A DNA stretch of 64,000 nucleotides. It comes from Zobellella iuensis. GTDB lineage: Bacteria > Pseudomonadota > Gammaproteobacteria > Enterobacterales > Aeromonadaceae. How positions within the stretch are numbered: the stretch's first letter is position 1; each line of letters begins with the position of its first letter. Below, piece after piece: positions 1-8,324 of this stretch. Under the pieces are notes generated by a model that ran no database searches, was not told where the DNA came from, and saw only the letters and a list, made by a program, of their open reading frames with translations. The position numbers and the translations under genes are program-made. Location: positions 56,241 to 120,240 of the forward strand of contig NZ_JAERTZ010000015.1 of the NCBI RefSeq assembly GCF_016746085.1. Reading direction: 5' to 3'.

Positions 1-707
1 AGATGACCGCGACCATCAAGGATGTTGCTTCCCATGTGCAGGAAACGGCAGTTCAGGCCGATAATGCCAACCAGCTGGCCACTCAGGGGAGGGCGGTGGC
101 CGGGGTTACCCGGGAGGCGATTGCCGAACTCAAGCAGATAGTGGACGAGATCGGCGGCTCGGTGCGGCAGTTGTCGGAACAGAGCACGCAAATTGCGCGG
201 GTGGCGCAGATGATCGAGGTTATTTCCGAGCAGACCAACCTGCTGGCGCTGAATGCCGCCATCGAAGCCGCCCGGGCCGGCGAACAGGGAAGAGGCTTTG
301 CCGTGGTGGCGGACGAGGTTCGTCAACTGGCGAGCCGTACCCGGGATTCCACCGGCGAGATCCACCAGGTAGTGGCGGCGCTGGCGCAGCGGGCCGGTGC
401 ATCCGTGCAAGTGGCTGAGCGGGGTAAAACCAGTGCCGAAGCGGGGCTGGCTCGAGTGGTGGAAACCGAAGAGATGTTGGCCGGTATCTCTTCCTCGGTC
501 GGACACATTGCCGACATGTCGATGCAGATGGCTGCCGCCGTGGAGCAACAAGCCCATGTGGCGGAAGACATCAACCGCCAGGTGGTCAGCATTTCCACTC
601 TGACCGATTCAAGCCTGGCGCAGGCGGGGCAAGCCGCAACCAGCATCAAGGGGCTGAGATCGGTGGCCGACGAACTCTACGAGCTGGTCGTGCGTCTCAA
701 GCATTGA
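1..707 (+). CDS. Methyl-accepting chemotaxis protein, C-terminal part (5' end outside window)
   Basis: The frame is open from the first base and ends with TGA at 705-707, so only about 235 C-terminal residues are visible. They form the cytoplasmic MCP signalling domain, which couples receptors to CheA/CheW. The conserved hairpin tip is present around residues 70-105 ([20 protein letters not shown], then [15 protein letters not shown]). Long heptad helices lie on both sides. The sensory, membrane and HAMP parts lie upstream of the window, so the ligand cannot be judged. No CheR/CheB-binding pentapeptide is seen at the C-terminus, which ends VVRLKH. Confidence 0.93.
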   Translation, partial: MTATIKDVASHVQETAVQADNANQLATQGRAVAGVTREAIAELKQIVDEIGGSVRQLSEQSTQIARVAQMIEVISEQTNLLALNAAIEAARAGEQGRGFAVVADEVRQLASRTRDSTGEIHQVVAALAQRAGASVQVAERGKTSAEAGLARVVETEEMLAGISSSVGHIADMSMQMAAAVEQQAHVAEDINRQVVSISTLTDSSLAQAGQAATSIKGLRSVADELYELVVRLKH

Positions 708-721
708 TGCCCATAAATAAA

Positions 722-743
722 ACCGGCGCCCTAGGGCGCCGGT
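722..743 (-). terminator. Hairpin terminator between convergent genes
   Basis: This is a perfect inverted repeat, ACCGGCGCC and GGCGCCGGT around CTAG/CTA. Read on the minus strand it is followed by a T-rich tail (TTTTATTT), so it mainly serves the symporter gene. The chemotaxis gene converges on it from the other side. Confidence 0.75.
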
Positions 744-761
744 GTTGTGCGGGGAGCTCTG

Positions 762-2102
762 TCAGGCCTTGCTGGCCGAGGCTTCGCTGGCGGTGTCGCC
801 GTCGCGACGGGGGAAGCGGATTTGTTCTTCCTTCTCGCCGGAATGGGGGTCGTTGAAGCGGGCCAGGTCCATGGCGCCTTCGCTCTTGCCCACGATGCAG
901 GTCACCACAGAGTCGCCGGTGATATTGACCGCGGTGCGGAGCATGTCGAGCAGGCGGTCGACCCCGATGATGAGGGCGATGCCTTCCACCGGCAGGCCGA
1001 CCTGGTTCAGCACCATGGCCAGCATGATCAGGCCCACGCCGGGTACGCCGGCGGTGCCGACGGAAGCCAGGGTGGCGGTCAGGATCACCATCAGGTAGTC
1101 GCCGAAGCTCAGGTCGATGTTGAAGGCCTGGGCGATAAAGGCGGTGGCCACCCCCTGCATGATGGCGGTGCCGTCCATGTTGATGGTGGCGCCCAGCGGT
1201 ACGGTGAAGGAAGCAACCCGGTTTTCCACGCCCATGCGGCGGGTGGTGGTTTCCATGGTCACCGGTATGGTGGCGTTGGACGAGGCGGTGGAAAAGGCGA
1301 ACATGATGGCGTCTTCCATCTTCTTCAGGAAGGTGAGCGGGCTCAGGCCGGTAAAGGTCTTGAGCATCAGGCCGTAGGTCACCAGGGCGTGCAGCAGCAG
1401 GGTACCGGCCACCACCAGGAAGTATTCGCCCAGGTTGACGATGGCATCCAGCCCCAGGGTGGTGAACAGCTGGGCCATCAGGCAGAACACGCCGTAGGGG
1501 GCGATGTTCATCAGCAGGGTCACCAGCTTCATGATCACTTCGCTCACGTCGCCGAAGAAGGCGGCGATGCGCTCGCCCGGCTTGCCCGCCAGGCTGACGG
1601 CGATGCCGAACAGCACCGCGAACACGATGATCTGCAGGGTGTTGCCCTGGGCCATGGAGTTGATGGGGTTGGTGGGGAACATGCCGATGAACACCTCACC
1701 CAGGGACGGGGCTTCCCGGGCGGCGAAGGTGCTGGCGGTGGTCAGATCCACGCCCTGGCCGGGCTGGAACAGGGTGCCCATCAGCAGCGCCAGGGTGATG
1801 GCGATGGCGGTGGTGGCCAGGTAGAAGCCCAGGGTTTTGCCGCCCAGGCGGCCCAGGGTGGACAGATCCTTCAGCGAGCTGGTGCCGCACACCAGGGACA
1901 CGAAGATCAGGGGCACCACCAGCATGCTCAGGCTGGCGATAAAGATTTTGCCGCCCACATGGAGCAGGCCGTTGATCAGGTAGTCGTGCACCAGGGCAAC
2001 ATCCGCCAGCAGGGTGCGGAAGATAAAGCCGGCCAGTATGCCCAGGCCCATGCCCAGCAGGACGCGGCTGGTGAGGGACAGTCTTTTCTTGTCGGTTGTC
2101 AT
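762..2102 (-). CDS. Dicarboxylate/amino acid:cation symporter (DAACS family)
   Basis: This 446-residue inner-membrane protein has the full DAACS (SLC1/GltPh-like) fold, with about eight membrane helices and two re-entrant hairpins. Visible motifs are the serine-rich hairpin AFSTASSNATIPVT, the cation-binding NMDGTA in the seventh helix, and the C-terminal GVDRLLDMLRTAVNITGD substrate region. The family imports glutamate, aspartate or C4-dicarboxylates with Na+ or H+. The exact substrate cannot be read from sequence. A sigma-54 promoter and palindromic elements precede the gene, and a kinase/sigma-54 regulator pair lies just upstream on the same strand. Expression is therefore probably induced by the ligand sensed by that kinase. 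Confidence 0.93.
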   Translation of the reverse strand: MTTDKKRLSLTSRVLLGMGLGILAGFIFRTLLADVALVHDYLINGLLHVGGKIFIASLSMLVVPLIFVSLVCGTSSLKDLSTLGRLGGKTLGFYLATTAIAITLALLMGTLFQPGQGVDLTTASTFAAREAPSLGEVFIGMFPTNPINSMAQGNTLQIIVFAVLFGIAVSLAGKPGERIAAFFGDVSEVIMKLVTLLMNIAPYGVFCLMAQLFTTLGLDAIVNLGEYFLVVAGTLLLHALVTYGLMLKTFTGLSPLTFLKKMEDAIMFAFSTASSNATIPVTMETTTRRMGVENRVASFTVPLGATINMDGTAIMQGVATAFIAQAFNIDLSFGDYLMVILTATLASVGTAGVPGVGLIMLAMVLNQVGLPVEGIALIIGVDRLLDMLRTAVNITGDSVVTCIVGKSEGAMDLARFNDPHSGEKEEQIRFPRRDGDTASEASASKA

Positions 2103-2223
2103 CAGGTGGATTCTCCATATCCGATGTGGAAGAGCAGAACGGCATCGGCGTCGATGCCCGAACTGGGGCCGCCATCACCGGAAAACCGGGGGCGGGCGGT
2201 CAGTACCGCATACCCAGGTATTA

Positions 2224-2238
2224 GCAAGTAGAATGCCA
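2224..2238 (-). promoter_or_regulatory. Sigma-54 (-24/-12) promoter of the symporter gene
   Basis: On the minus strand the sequence TGGCATTCTACTTGC has the invariant GG and GC separated by exactly ten bases. It matches TGGCAC-N5-TTGC at all but one position. Transcription would start near 2212, giving a leader of about 110 bases before the ATG at 2102. Confidence 0.82.
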
Positions 2239-2320
2239 AGTTTTATTTTTCTGTTTAACTGACTGTTACTAAAGGATTAAATCGTTGAAGGCTGGCGCTG
2301 GCAAGGGGAGGGAAGGGGTA

Positions 2321-2415
2321 TAACCAGGGTTATGCCTCGCCAGGGTATTTTTATTAAATTCTTTTTTATCAATAGGATAATGCTTATCCCCTGGTTATAG
2401 CCTTAACCCTGGTTA
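2321..2415. promoter_or_regulatory. Upstream activator palindromes TAACC-N2-GGTTA
   Basis: Two perfect 12-bp inverted repeats lie at 2321-2332 (TAACCAGGGTTA) and 2404-2415 (TAACCCTGGTTA). A third copy at 2386-2397 keeps only its right half. The nearest is 83 bp upstream of the -24 box, a normal distance for a sigma-54 enhancer. The AT-rich segment at 2350-2380 lies between the sites. The probable binder is the adjacent response regulator, by position alone. Confidence 0.65.
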
Positions 2416-2431
2416 TAGGGGTTTGGGAGGG

Positions 2432-3841
2432 TCAGTCCTCCCCGGTGTTTTTCTTCAGCCGTTTGCTCAGGGCCGGCTGGGAGATGCCGAGCAGGCGGGC
2501 GGCCAAAGACTGGTTGCCCTGGGCCCGGCGCATGGCCTCGGCCACCAGCAGTTCTCCGGCCTGCTGCAGGGTGGGCAGGGTGTCGAGCTGGCCGAACAGG
2601 GGTTGCTCCGGCTCGTCCTGCTGTGCCGGGCCCTCCTGCCCCAGGGCCTGGCGGAATACCTCCATCGATAGCATATGACTGCGGTGCCGGCTCATGGCGT
2701 CGAACACCAGGGCGCGCAGCTCGCGCACATTGCCGGGAAACTCGTAGTTGGCGAGCAGCACCGGCAACTCCCTGGGCAGGGTCGGCACCGCCTTGCCCAG
2801 CTCTTCGGCCGCCTCGGCCAGGAAGTGGGCCAGCAGCAGGGGCAGATCGCCCTTGCGCCGGCGCAGGGGCGGTATCTCCACCTGGTGGATGCGCAGCCGG
2901 TAGTAGAGATCCTTGCGAAAGCCGCCGTCCTGCTGCTTCCTGGCCAGATCCTGATGGGTCGCCACCACGATGCGGGCCCGCAGCCGCTTGGGCCTGTCGC
3001 TGCCGAGCGGGTAGTACTCGCCTTCCTGCAGCAGGCGCAGCAGCTTGACCTGGGAGGCCTGGCTGAGATCGCCGATCTCGTCCAGGAACAGGGTGCCGCC
3101 GGCGGCCTGCTCTATCATGCCGGCCCGGGCCCGGTCGGCGCCGGTAAAGGCGCCGCGGTGGTGGCCGAACAGGGTGTCGGCGAAGACGTTGTCGTCCAGC
3201 CCGGCCACGTTGACGCTGACCATGGGCCCCTCGGCACCACCGAGGCGGTGGATGGCCCGGGCGATCAGTTCCTTGCCGACCCCGCTCTCGCCGCAGATCA
3301 GCACCGGCTGGCGACTGGCGGCGATGGCCTCCAGGTACTGGAACACGGATCTCATGCTCTTGTCCTGGGTGACGATATCGGCGAACACCTCGGGCTTTTC
3401 CAGGGTGTCGGTGAGGAAGCGGCGGCGCATCTCCTGGTTTTCCTGGCGCATCTCCTGGGTCTGGATGGCGCGGCGGATGCCGCCGATCAGCCGGTCTTCC
3501 TCCATGGTCTTGACGAAGTAGTCGTAGGCGCCGAGGCGGATGCAGTTCACCGCCGTTTCCAGCTGGTTCAGGCCGCTGATGATGATGGCACCGATGTCGG
3601 GATGCTCCTCCTTGATGCGCGCCAGCAGTTCCTCGCCGGACAGGTGCGGCATGGTCAGGTCGAGCAGCACCAGGCCGATGGGCTCCCGGGTGATGGTGGC
3701 CATCACCTCGCGGCTGTCGGTGCAGCGGTAGAGGTGGTTGATGCCCTGGCGCTCCAGGGCGATGCTCAGGCTGCGCAGGAAGGGGGCTTCGTCGTCCACC
3801 AGCAGCACCCCGAAGCTGGGATAGCGGTTATTGGTGATCAC
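2432..3841 (-). CDS. Sigma-54-dependent response regulator of the symporter module
   Basis: This 469-residue NtrC/DctD-type activator has three domains. The receiver domain (about residues 10-125) has acidic residues at D16/D17 and the phospho-acceptor at D61 in LLDLTMP. The AAA+ domain (about 150-380) has the Walker A motif GESGVGKE, an intact sigma-54 contact loop GAFTGA and Walker B GTLFLDEIGD. A Fis-type helix-turn-helix (SLAARLLGISQPALSKRL) is at the C-terminus. Its start overlaps the upstream kinase gene by 14 bases, so the two are translationally coupled. It should act on the sigma-54 promoter at 2224-2238 through the palindromes at 2321-2415, which lie immediately behind its own stop codon. 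Confidence 0.93.
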   Translation of the reverse strand: MITNNRYPSFGVLLVDDEAPFLRSLSIALERQGINHLYRCTDSREVMATITREPIGLVLLDLTMPHLSGEELLARIKEEHPDIGAIIISGLNQLETAVNCIRLGAYDYFVKTMEEDRLIGGIRRAIQTQEMRQENQEMRRRFLTDTLEKPEVFADIVTQDKSMRSVFQYLEAIAASRQPVLICGESGVGKELIARAIHRLGGAEGPMVSVNVAGLDDNVFADTLFGHHRGAFTGADRARAGMIEQAAGGTLFLDEIGDLSQASQVKLLRLLQEGEYYPLGSDRPKRLRARIVVATHQDLARKQQDGGFRKDLYYRLRIHQVEIPPLRRRKGDLPLLLAHFLAEAAEELGKAVPTLPRELPVLLANYEFPGNVRELRALVFDAMSRHRSHMLSMEVFRQALGQEGPAQQDEPEQPLFGQLDTLPTLQQAGELLVAEAMRRAQGNQSLAARLLGISQPALSKRLKKNTGED

Positions 3842-5555
3842 TCTGGTTTCCTTTGAGGGCGGGCAGGGTGAGGGTGGCGGTGGTGCCCTGGCCGGGGGTG
3901 GAGTCGTATTCCAGCCGGCCGCCGTGCTCCTGCACTATGCCGGTGGACACGGCCAGGCCCAGGCCGATGCCGCCCTGTTCGCGTTTGGTGGTGAAAAAGG
4001 GATCCCGCAGCCGGGACAGGTGTTCCGGCGCTATGCCCCGGCCCTGGTCCTGGACTTCCAGGCACAGCTCCTGGCTGCCGGACTGGTAGCGGGTGCTCAC
4101 CCGGATGCCCTGTTCCGGGCCGGTGAGCGCCTGGCAGGCGTTGACGATCAGGTTGATCACCACCTGCTCGATGCGCTGGCCGTTGCCGCGAAACGGCGGC
4201 AGCCCCTCGCCGTAGCTGACCTCGAAGCGCTGGCTGGCCTTGCGGATGCTGGTGTCGACCAGGCGGATGGCGGTGGCCACCACGGCGTTGAGATCCACCG
4301 TTTCGTTGAGCTCGCCCGGTCCCTGGCGGGCGAAGTCGCGCAGGTCGTCGACGATGCGGCGGATGCGGTCGGCGCTGGTGAGCATGTCCTCCAGCATGGC
4401 CGGGATCTCGTCGCGCATGCGGCTGTAGGGCAGGCCGCCCAGGTAGAAATCGCCGTGTTCGTGGTAGTGCGCTTCCAGGATCTCCTCCGCATCCTGGTAG
4501 GCCTCCTTCAGCACCGGCAGGTTGAGCAGTAGCAGGCCGCTGGGGTTGTTGATCTCGTGGGCCACCCCCGACACCAGTATGCCGAGGGAGGCCATCTTGT
4601 CGGCCTGCAGCAACTGCTGCTGCTGGCGCTCCATCTCCCGGCTGCGGCGGTCCACTTCCCGGCGCAGGGTCCGGTTCCAGATCATGATGGCGGCCAGCCC
4701 CAGCAGCAGCAGCAGGGAAACCAGGGCGGCGGCCTGGCCTATTTTCTGCCAGGGCAGGCCCGGGCTTTCCAACGGGCCCAGCCACTTGTCGTACAGGGCC
4801 TGCTGGCGGCCGGTGTTCTTGAGGATGGCCAGCCCCTCGCTGAAGCGGGCCAGCAGCGCCTCGTTGCCTTTGGTCACCATGTAGCCGTAGCGGTGGGGCG
4901 GGAAGGGGTGGCCCACCGGCGCCAGGTTGGACAGTTCCAGCTCCCGGCCGAGATAGAGGCCGGGCAGGTTGGCCACCAGGGCGAAGTCGTGCCGGCCGGA
5001 CGCCAGCAGCCGCAGGGCATCGGAGTGGGTGTCGACCGGCACGGCCAGGGCCTCGGGGGCCAGCCGGCTGAGTTGCTCGTGCATGATGCTGTCCCGTTGC
5101 ACTATCACCTCCCGCCCGGCCAGATCGGTCAGGCTGACATTGGCCGCCTCGCCCTTGCGGGCGAACAGGGAGTGGTTGATCAGCGCATGGGGCGGGGAAA
5201 AGGCGAACCAGCGGGCCCGCTCCGGGGAGAAGACGGCGCCCTGCAGCACGTCCAGCTCGCCGTCGAGCAGGCGCCGGCGCACCTGCTGCCAGTGGCCGAG
5301 CTCTATCTCCACCTGCATGCCCATTACCTCGGCGATGGCCAGGGTCAGCTCGGTGTTGTAACCGTCGGGCTCCCCCTGCTCGTTGATAAACTCGTAGGGC
5401 GGGTAGTTGAGATCGCCCCCCACCCGGATCACCCCACCCTGGGCGGCGGCCGGCCCGGCCAGGCCCAGCCAGAGCAGGGCCGCCCACAGCACGGCCAGCC
5501 GGCCAGGCCGGGTACCGCGTGTCCGCTTGCCGTGTTCAGGACCCCTCTCGTTCAT
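3828..5555 (-). CDS. Sensor histidine kinase with periplasmic solute-binding domain
   Basis: This 575-residue kinase carries its own ligand-binding domain. A signal sequence (about residues 18-38) is followed by a family-3 solute-binding domain (about 43-262, starting IRVGGDLNYPPYEF), one membrane helix (about 273-293), a coiled coil, HisKA with phospho-histidine H333 in GVAHEINNPSG, and HATPase_c (DQGRGIAPEH; IGLGLAVS). The ATG at 5555 is preferred. An in-frame TTG seven codons upstream has no better ribosome site. Domains of this class bind amino acids or related small molecules, which fits control of the adjacent symporter. The ligand is not known. Confidence 0.92.
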   Translation of the reverse strand: MNERGPEHGKRTRGTRPGRLAVLWAALLWLGLAGPAAAQGGVIRVGGDLNYPPYEFINEQGEPDGYNTELTLAIAEVMGMQVEIELGHWQQVRRRLLDGELDVLQGAVFSPERARWFAFSPPHALINHSLFARKGEAANVSLTDLAGREVIVQRDSIMHEQLSRLAPEALAVPVDTHSDALRLLASGRHDFALVANLPGLYLGRELELSNLAPVGHPFPPHRYGYMVTKGNEALLARFSEGLAILKNTGRQQALYDKWLGPLESPGLPWQKIGQAAALVSLLLLLGLAAIMIWNRTLRREVDRRSREMERQQQQLLQADKMASLGILVSGVAHEINNPSGLLLLNLPVLKEAYQDAEEILEAHYHEHGDFYLGGLPYSRMRDEIPAMLEDMLTSADRIRRIVDDLRDFARQGPGELNETVDLNAVVATAIRLVDTSIRKASQRFEVSYGEGLPPFRGNGQRIEQVVINLIVNACQALTGPEQGIRVSTRYQSGSQELCLEVQDQGRGIAPEHLSRLRDPFFTTKREQGGIGLGLAVSTGIVQEHGGRLEYDSTPGQGTTATLTLPALKGNQSDHQ

Positions 5556-5618
5556 GCCGTCCGCCCGCTGCCGCAAAGGCGCCAGTATACCATCACTCGG
5601 GCGGGCGTACGCGGACGC

Positions 5619-6983
5619 TCAACCGCCGCCCTGGCCCGGCTGGGGGATTTCTTCCACTTCCACTATTTTCGAGCGGCTCATCACCACTTTCCAGCGCTGG
5701 ATCACCGGCGGCAGTTGCCCCTGCACCTCGCGGGTGACCAGGTTTATGAGGTAGCGTTTTTCCACCGGCTGGCGGCTGACCTGGTTGTCCTTGAGCTGGT
5801 AGACGTGGTGGGAGCCCTTTTCCATCAGCCGGGCCAGCAGGGCCAGGTCGAGCTGCAGCACTTCCCGGGTCTGCTCGTAGCCGCTGAGGAAGCGGGTCGG
5901 CAGCATGCGCGAGTGGCTGCCGTAGTGCATGATCACTTCCTCCCGCTGACTGACGTTGGCCCGGCGGGCGTCCTTGATGGCGGCGTCCAGCCGGGAAGGC
6001 GACTGGTAGTCGAACCATTCCAGTTGGCGGCCGACCAGCTGGTTGCCATGCACGTCGAAGTACTGCCGCCGCCACTTGGGCCGGCCCTTGCGCAGCCAGC
6101 GCCACAGGGTGGCGCGCAGATCCTCCTTGAAGATCTCCCGCAGGGCGTAGAGCAGGGCCAGGGCGAAGATCACCATCAGCGAGATGCCGCCCAGGGTTTC
6201 GCGCACCTCGAAGGCGGCGAGCGACACCGAGGTCATCACCACGGCGGTGACCCCGGCCTTGAGCAGTTTCTGCTCGCCGCCGCCCAGCTCCCGGGTTTTT
6301 TCCTTGAGCGTCACCGGATATTCGATCAGCCGTCGCAACAGCCGCATCTTGTTGGACAGGCGCGACAGCGCCTCGCTGCCGTGGGGAGAATTGTACTGCA
6401 GGGTGTCCCGGTGCCGCCGCTCGGCGCCGCAGGCGTCCAGCAGCCGGGGTTTGAGCAGCTTGTAGTCGTCGTTGCGGGGCAGGTGGGCCACCAGCGACAG
6501 CAGCCGCTGCTCGGTGAACCAGGACAGGTAGTTGTCGATATTGGCGTAGTACTTGAGCAGGGTCTCGTCCGCCGGCACGTTGCGCCGCAGCCGCCGGAGT
6601 ATGTCTTCGGCCAGGGCGATGACCTCTTCCACCTCTTCCCGACCGGCCGCCTCCTTGCCGTTGCGCAGTTCGTGGCAGGACTGCTCCAGCCCCACCACGT
6701 ACTGGTAGGCATAGAGGCTGAGGCTGAGCCGGTACTGCTCGGTGCCGAGCTTGCCCCGGCGGGCCAGGCGGCTGTGCACCAGGGGCAGGTGCTGGCGGTC
6801 GCTGAAGTAGGTGCGCTTGACGTGGATGGCGTTATGGTAAAACTCCTCCTCCGGCACCACATGGCTGTTGAGCCCCAGCTCGCCGGGGATAAAGAGGTAG
6901 AGATCCAGCCGGTGCTCGGTGGCCTCCCGCAGGATGCGGGAAATCTTCAGGGAAAAGCCGTCTTTGCGCTCAAGGGTGATCAC
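5619..6983 (-). CDS. Conserved membrane-associated protein of unknown function
   Basis: This 454-residue protein was not assigned to a named family. The N-terminal 200 residues are hydrophilic and rich in Arg, Leu and Glu. Two hydrophobic segments follow at about residues 242-262 and 266-285, with a basic C-terminal cytoplasmic half. That topology suggests a two-helix membrane anchor between two soluble domains. The start is GTG at 6983 and no strong ribosome-binding site is visible. It lies 63 bases upstream of the symporter-module kinase on the same strand, so it could be co-transcribed with it, though nothing ties its function to the kinase. Confidence 0.75.
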   Translation of the reverse strand: MITLERKDGFSLKISRILREATEHRLDLYLFIPGELGLNSHVVPEEEFYHNAIHVKRTYFSDRQHLPLVHSRLARRGKLGTEQYRLSLSLYAYQYVVGLEQSCHELRNGKEAAGREEVEEVIALAEDILRRLRRNVPADETLLKYYANIDNYLSWFTEQRLLSLVAHLPRNDDYKLLKPRLLDACGAERRHRDTLQYNSPHGSEALSRLSNKMRLLRRLIEYPVTLKEKTRELGGGEQKLLKAGVTAVVMTSVSLAAFEVRETLGGISLMVIFALALLYALREIFKEDLRATLWRWLRKGRPKWRRQYFDVHGNQLVGRQLEWFDYQSPSRLDAAIKDARRANVSQREEVIMHYGSHSRMLPTRFLSGYEQTREVLQLDLALLARLMEKGSHHVYQLKDNQVSRQPVEKRYLINLVTREVQGQLPPVIQRWKVVMSRSKIVEVEEIPQPGQGGG

Positions 6984-7077
6984 GGGCCGGGGACCGCCAA
7001 CAAAAAATGAGTAATGACAGTATCTTAACTGATTTTAGCGGGAGCTGCCCGGGGCAGCGGAAAGGGAGGTGACGGCA

Positions 7078-7098
7078 ATGGGCCCCGCCGGGGCCCAT
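7078..7098. terminator. Strong GC hairpin, possible terminator without T-tract
   Basis: This perfect inverted repeat (ATGGGCCCC and GGGGCCCAT, three-base loop) lies 20 bases after the lipoprotein stop. No T run follows on either strand, so intrinsic termination is uncertain. RNA protection or factor-dependent termination are alternatives. Confidence 0.4.
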
Positions 7099-7117
7099 GC
7101 TTCCGGTGACGGAGCCT

Positions 7118-8131
7118 TCAGTTAAGCTTGCTGCCGCAGCCGCGATAATCCTGGCCGTCCAGGGTGACCACGACCCGGTAGGAGAACGCCTCGCCGCTCA
7201 TATCGTCCTGGCAGTCTTCCTGGCGGACGCTGACCTCGAGCCGGTGATCGGCGCTGGCCGCCCGGTAGCCGGCGTCGTCCGGCAGGGCTTCGGGGTTGGG
7301 CAGCAGCAGCTGGTTGGCGCCGTAGTTGTAGTTGAAGCGGATCTGCCGGCCGGCGCTCACCTCCAGCACCCAGCCGGGCTCGTTGCCGGTGGCCCTCAGG
7401 GTCACGCCGCGCAGGCGGGCGTCTTCCCGCAGGCCGGCGGCCCTGTCTTCCACGCATTCGCCGTAGCTCTGTTCGCCCACTTCCAGCAGGGCGCTGTTGC
7501 CCTTGCTCCACACCTGGGCCTGCTCGTTTTCGAAGCGGGCGCCGCTGGCGGAGATCACCTGGGGCAGCTCCTGGTAGGGCAGCCCGAAGCTGTCCGGCAG
7601 CCAGAGGCCGAGCCGGCCGTCATGGTACTGGGCCACGAACTCGAAGGGCTCGCCGTCTTGCGGGGTGCAGCGGTACACCAGGGTGGAGGGGCCGGCCGGC
7701 GCCGCCTCGACCTGCTCCAGCCGGATCTCGATATGGTCGTCGGGCTGGCCCTGGGTCAGCACGCCGTGGTGCTCGGTGGTGGTCCACAGCAGGGTGCCCT
7801 GTTCGTCGCGGATCTCGCCGCGCACCGCGTAACGGTGGCGCTGGTCGATGGCCGCGGCATCGTATTCCAGGCTGAAGGGCAGCGGTACCTGCCGGCCTTC
7901 GGTGGCGAAGTTCAGCTCCGCCAGGGTCTCGGCGGGGGCGTCGGCCAGGCTGACGTCTTCCAGGCGCACGCTGGCCCGGGCGTCGTCCGGCAGGGCGATG
8001 CGCGGCAGATAGACGAGGTTGCCGGAGAGGGTGGCCGTGCCGGCCTGTTCATTGGCGGCCTGCTCTTCCGAGCAGCCGGCCAGGGTAAAGGCAAACAGCA
8101 GCGCCAGGGGCGCCAGGCGTAAGGTGTGCAT
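7118..8131 (-). CDS. Multi-domain outer-membrane-type lipoprotein (YbaY-like plus MliC-like)
   Basis: This 337-residue lipoprotein has the lipobox LAGC with the acylated cysteine at residue 20, followed by Ser-Glu, so outer-membrane sorting is expected. Residues about 32-140 resemble the YbaY/YscW-type beta domain (GNLVYLPRIALPDDARASV, LEDVSLADAP). Residues about 150-225 resemble MliC, the membrane lysozyme inhibitor (YRCTPQDGEPFEF ... LLEVGEQSYGEC). The last 110 residues (GNEPGWVLEVSAGRQIRFNY, DCQDDMSGEAFSY) resemble a COG3650/HslJ-associated domain. Domain assignments are by recognised motifs only. A role in envelope integrity or lysozyme resistance is an inference. Confidence 0.8.
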   Translation of the reverse strand: MHTLRLAPLALLFAFTLAGCSEEQAANEQAGTATLSGNLVYLPRIALPDDARASVRLEDVSLADAPAETLAELNFATEGRQVPLPFSLEYDAAAIDQRHRYAVRGEIRDEQGTLLWTTTEHHGVLTQGQPDDHIEIRLEQVEAAPAGPSTLVYRCTPQDGEPFEFVAQYHDGRLGLWLPDSFGLPYQELPQVISASGARFENEQAQVWSKGNSALLEVGEQSYGECVEDRAAGLREDARLRGVTLRATGNEPGWVLEVSAGRQIRFNYNYGANQLLLPNPEALPDDAGYRAASADHRLEVSVRQEDCQDDMSGEAFSYRVVVTLDGQDYRGCGSKLN

Positions 8132-8267
8132 ATGATGTTCCCGTGTTGAAAAAAGGACGCTCCTGCCGGGTCTTGGCGGCGGGCTCCTTCCCTGGGCGTC
8201 GCGGATCTGTTTGACCGTTAGAATCTAGTCCCAAACCGGCCCTCTTGTCCATGGCGGCGGAGGCCGC

Positions 8268-8293
8268 CTTCCCCGGTAATAGGCCGGGGGAAG
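8268..8293. repeat. Imperfect hairpin between ydjM-like and lipoprotein genes
   Basis: CTTCCCCGG and CCGGGGGAAG form a stem with one bulged G and a seven-base loop. It sits in a 193-base gap on the 5' side of the lipoprotein gene. No T-tract is present. It may be a weak terminator for upstream transcription or an RNA stability element. Confidence 0.3.
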
Positions 8294-8324
8294 ACCGTTA
8301 CCGCCAGCTTCTGACCCGCAACGC

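Noticed and set aside
4557..7010. Very long open frame on the plus strand (over 800 codons) antisense to the kinase and its neighbour
   Set aside because: The translation is a low-complexity run of Gly, Gln, Ala and His, typical of the antisense of high-GC coding DNA. The minus-strand proteins have full domain signatures. Similar antisense frames (for example 747-2231 and 20659-22482) were dropped for the same reason.
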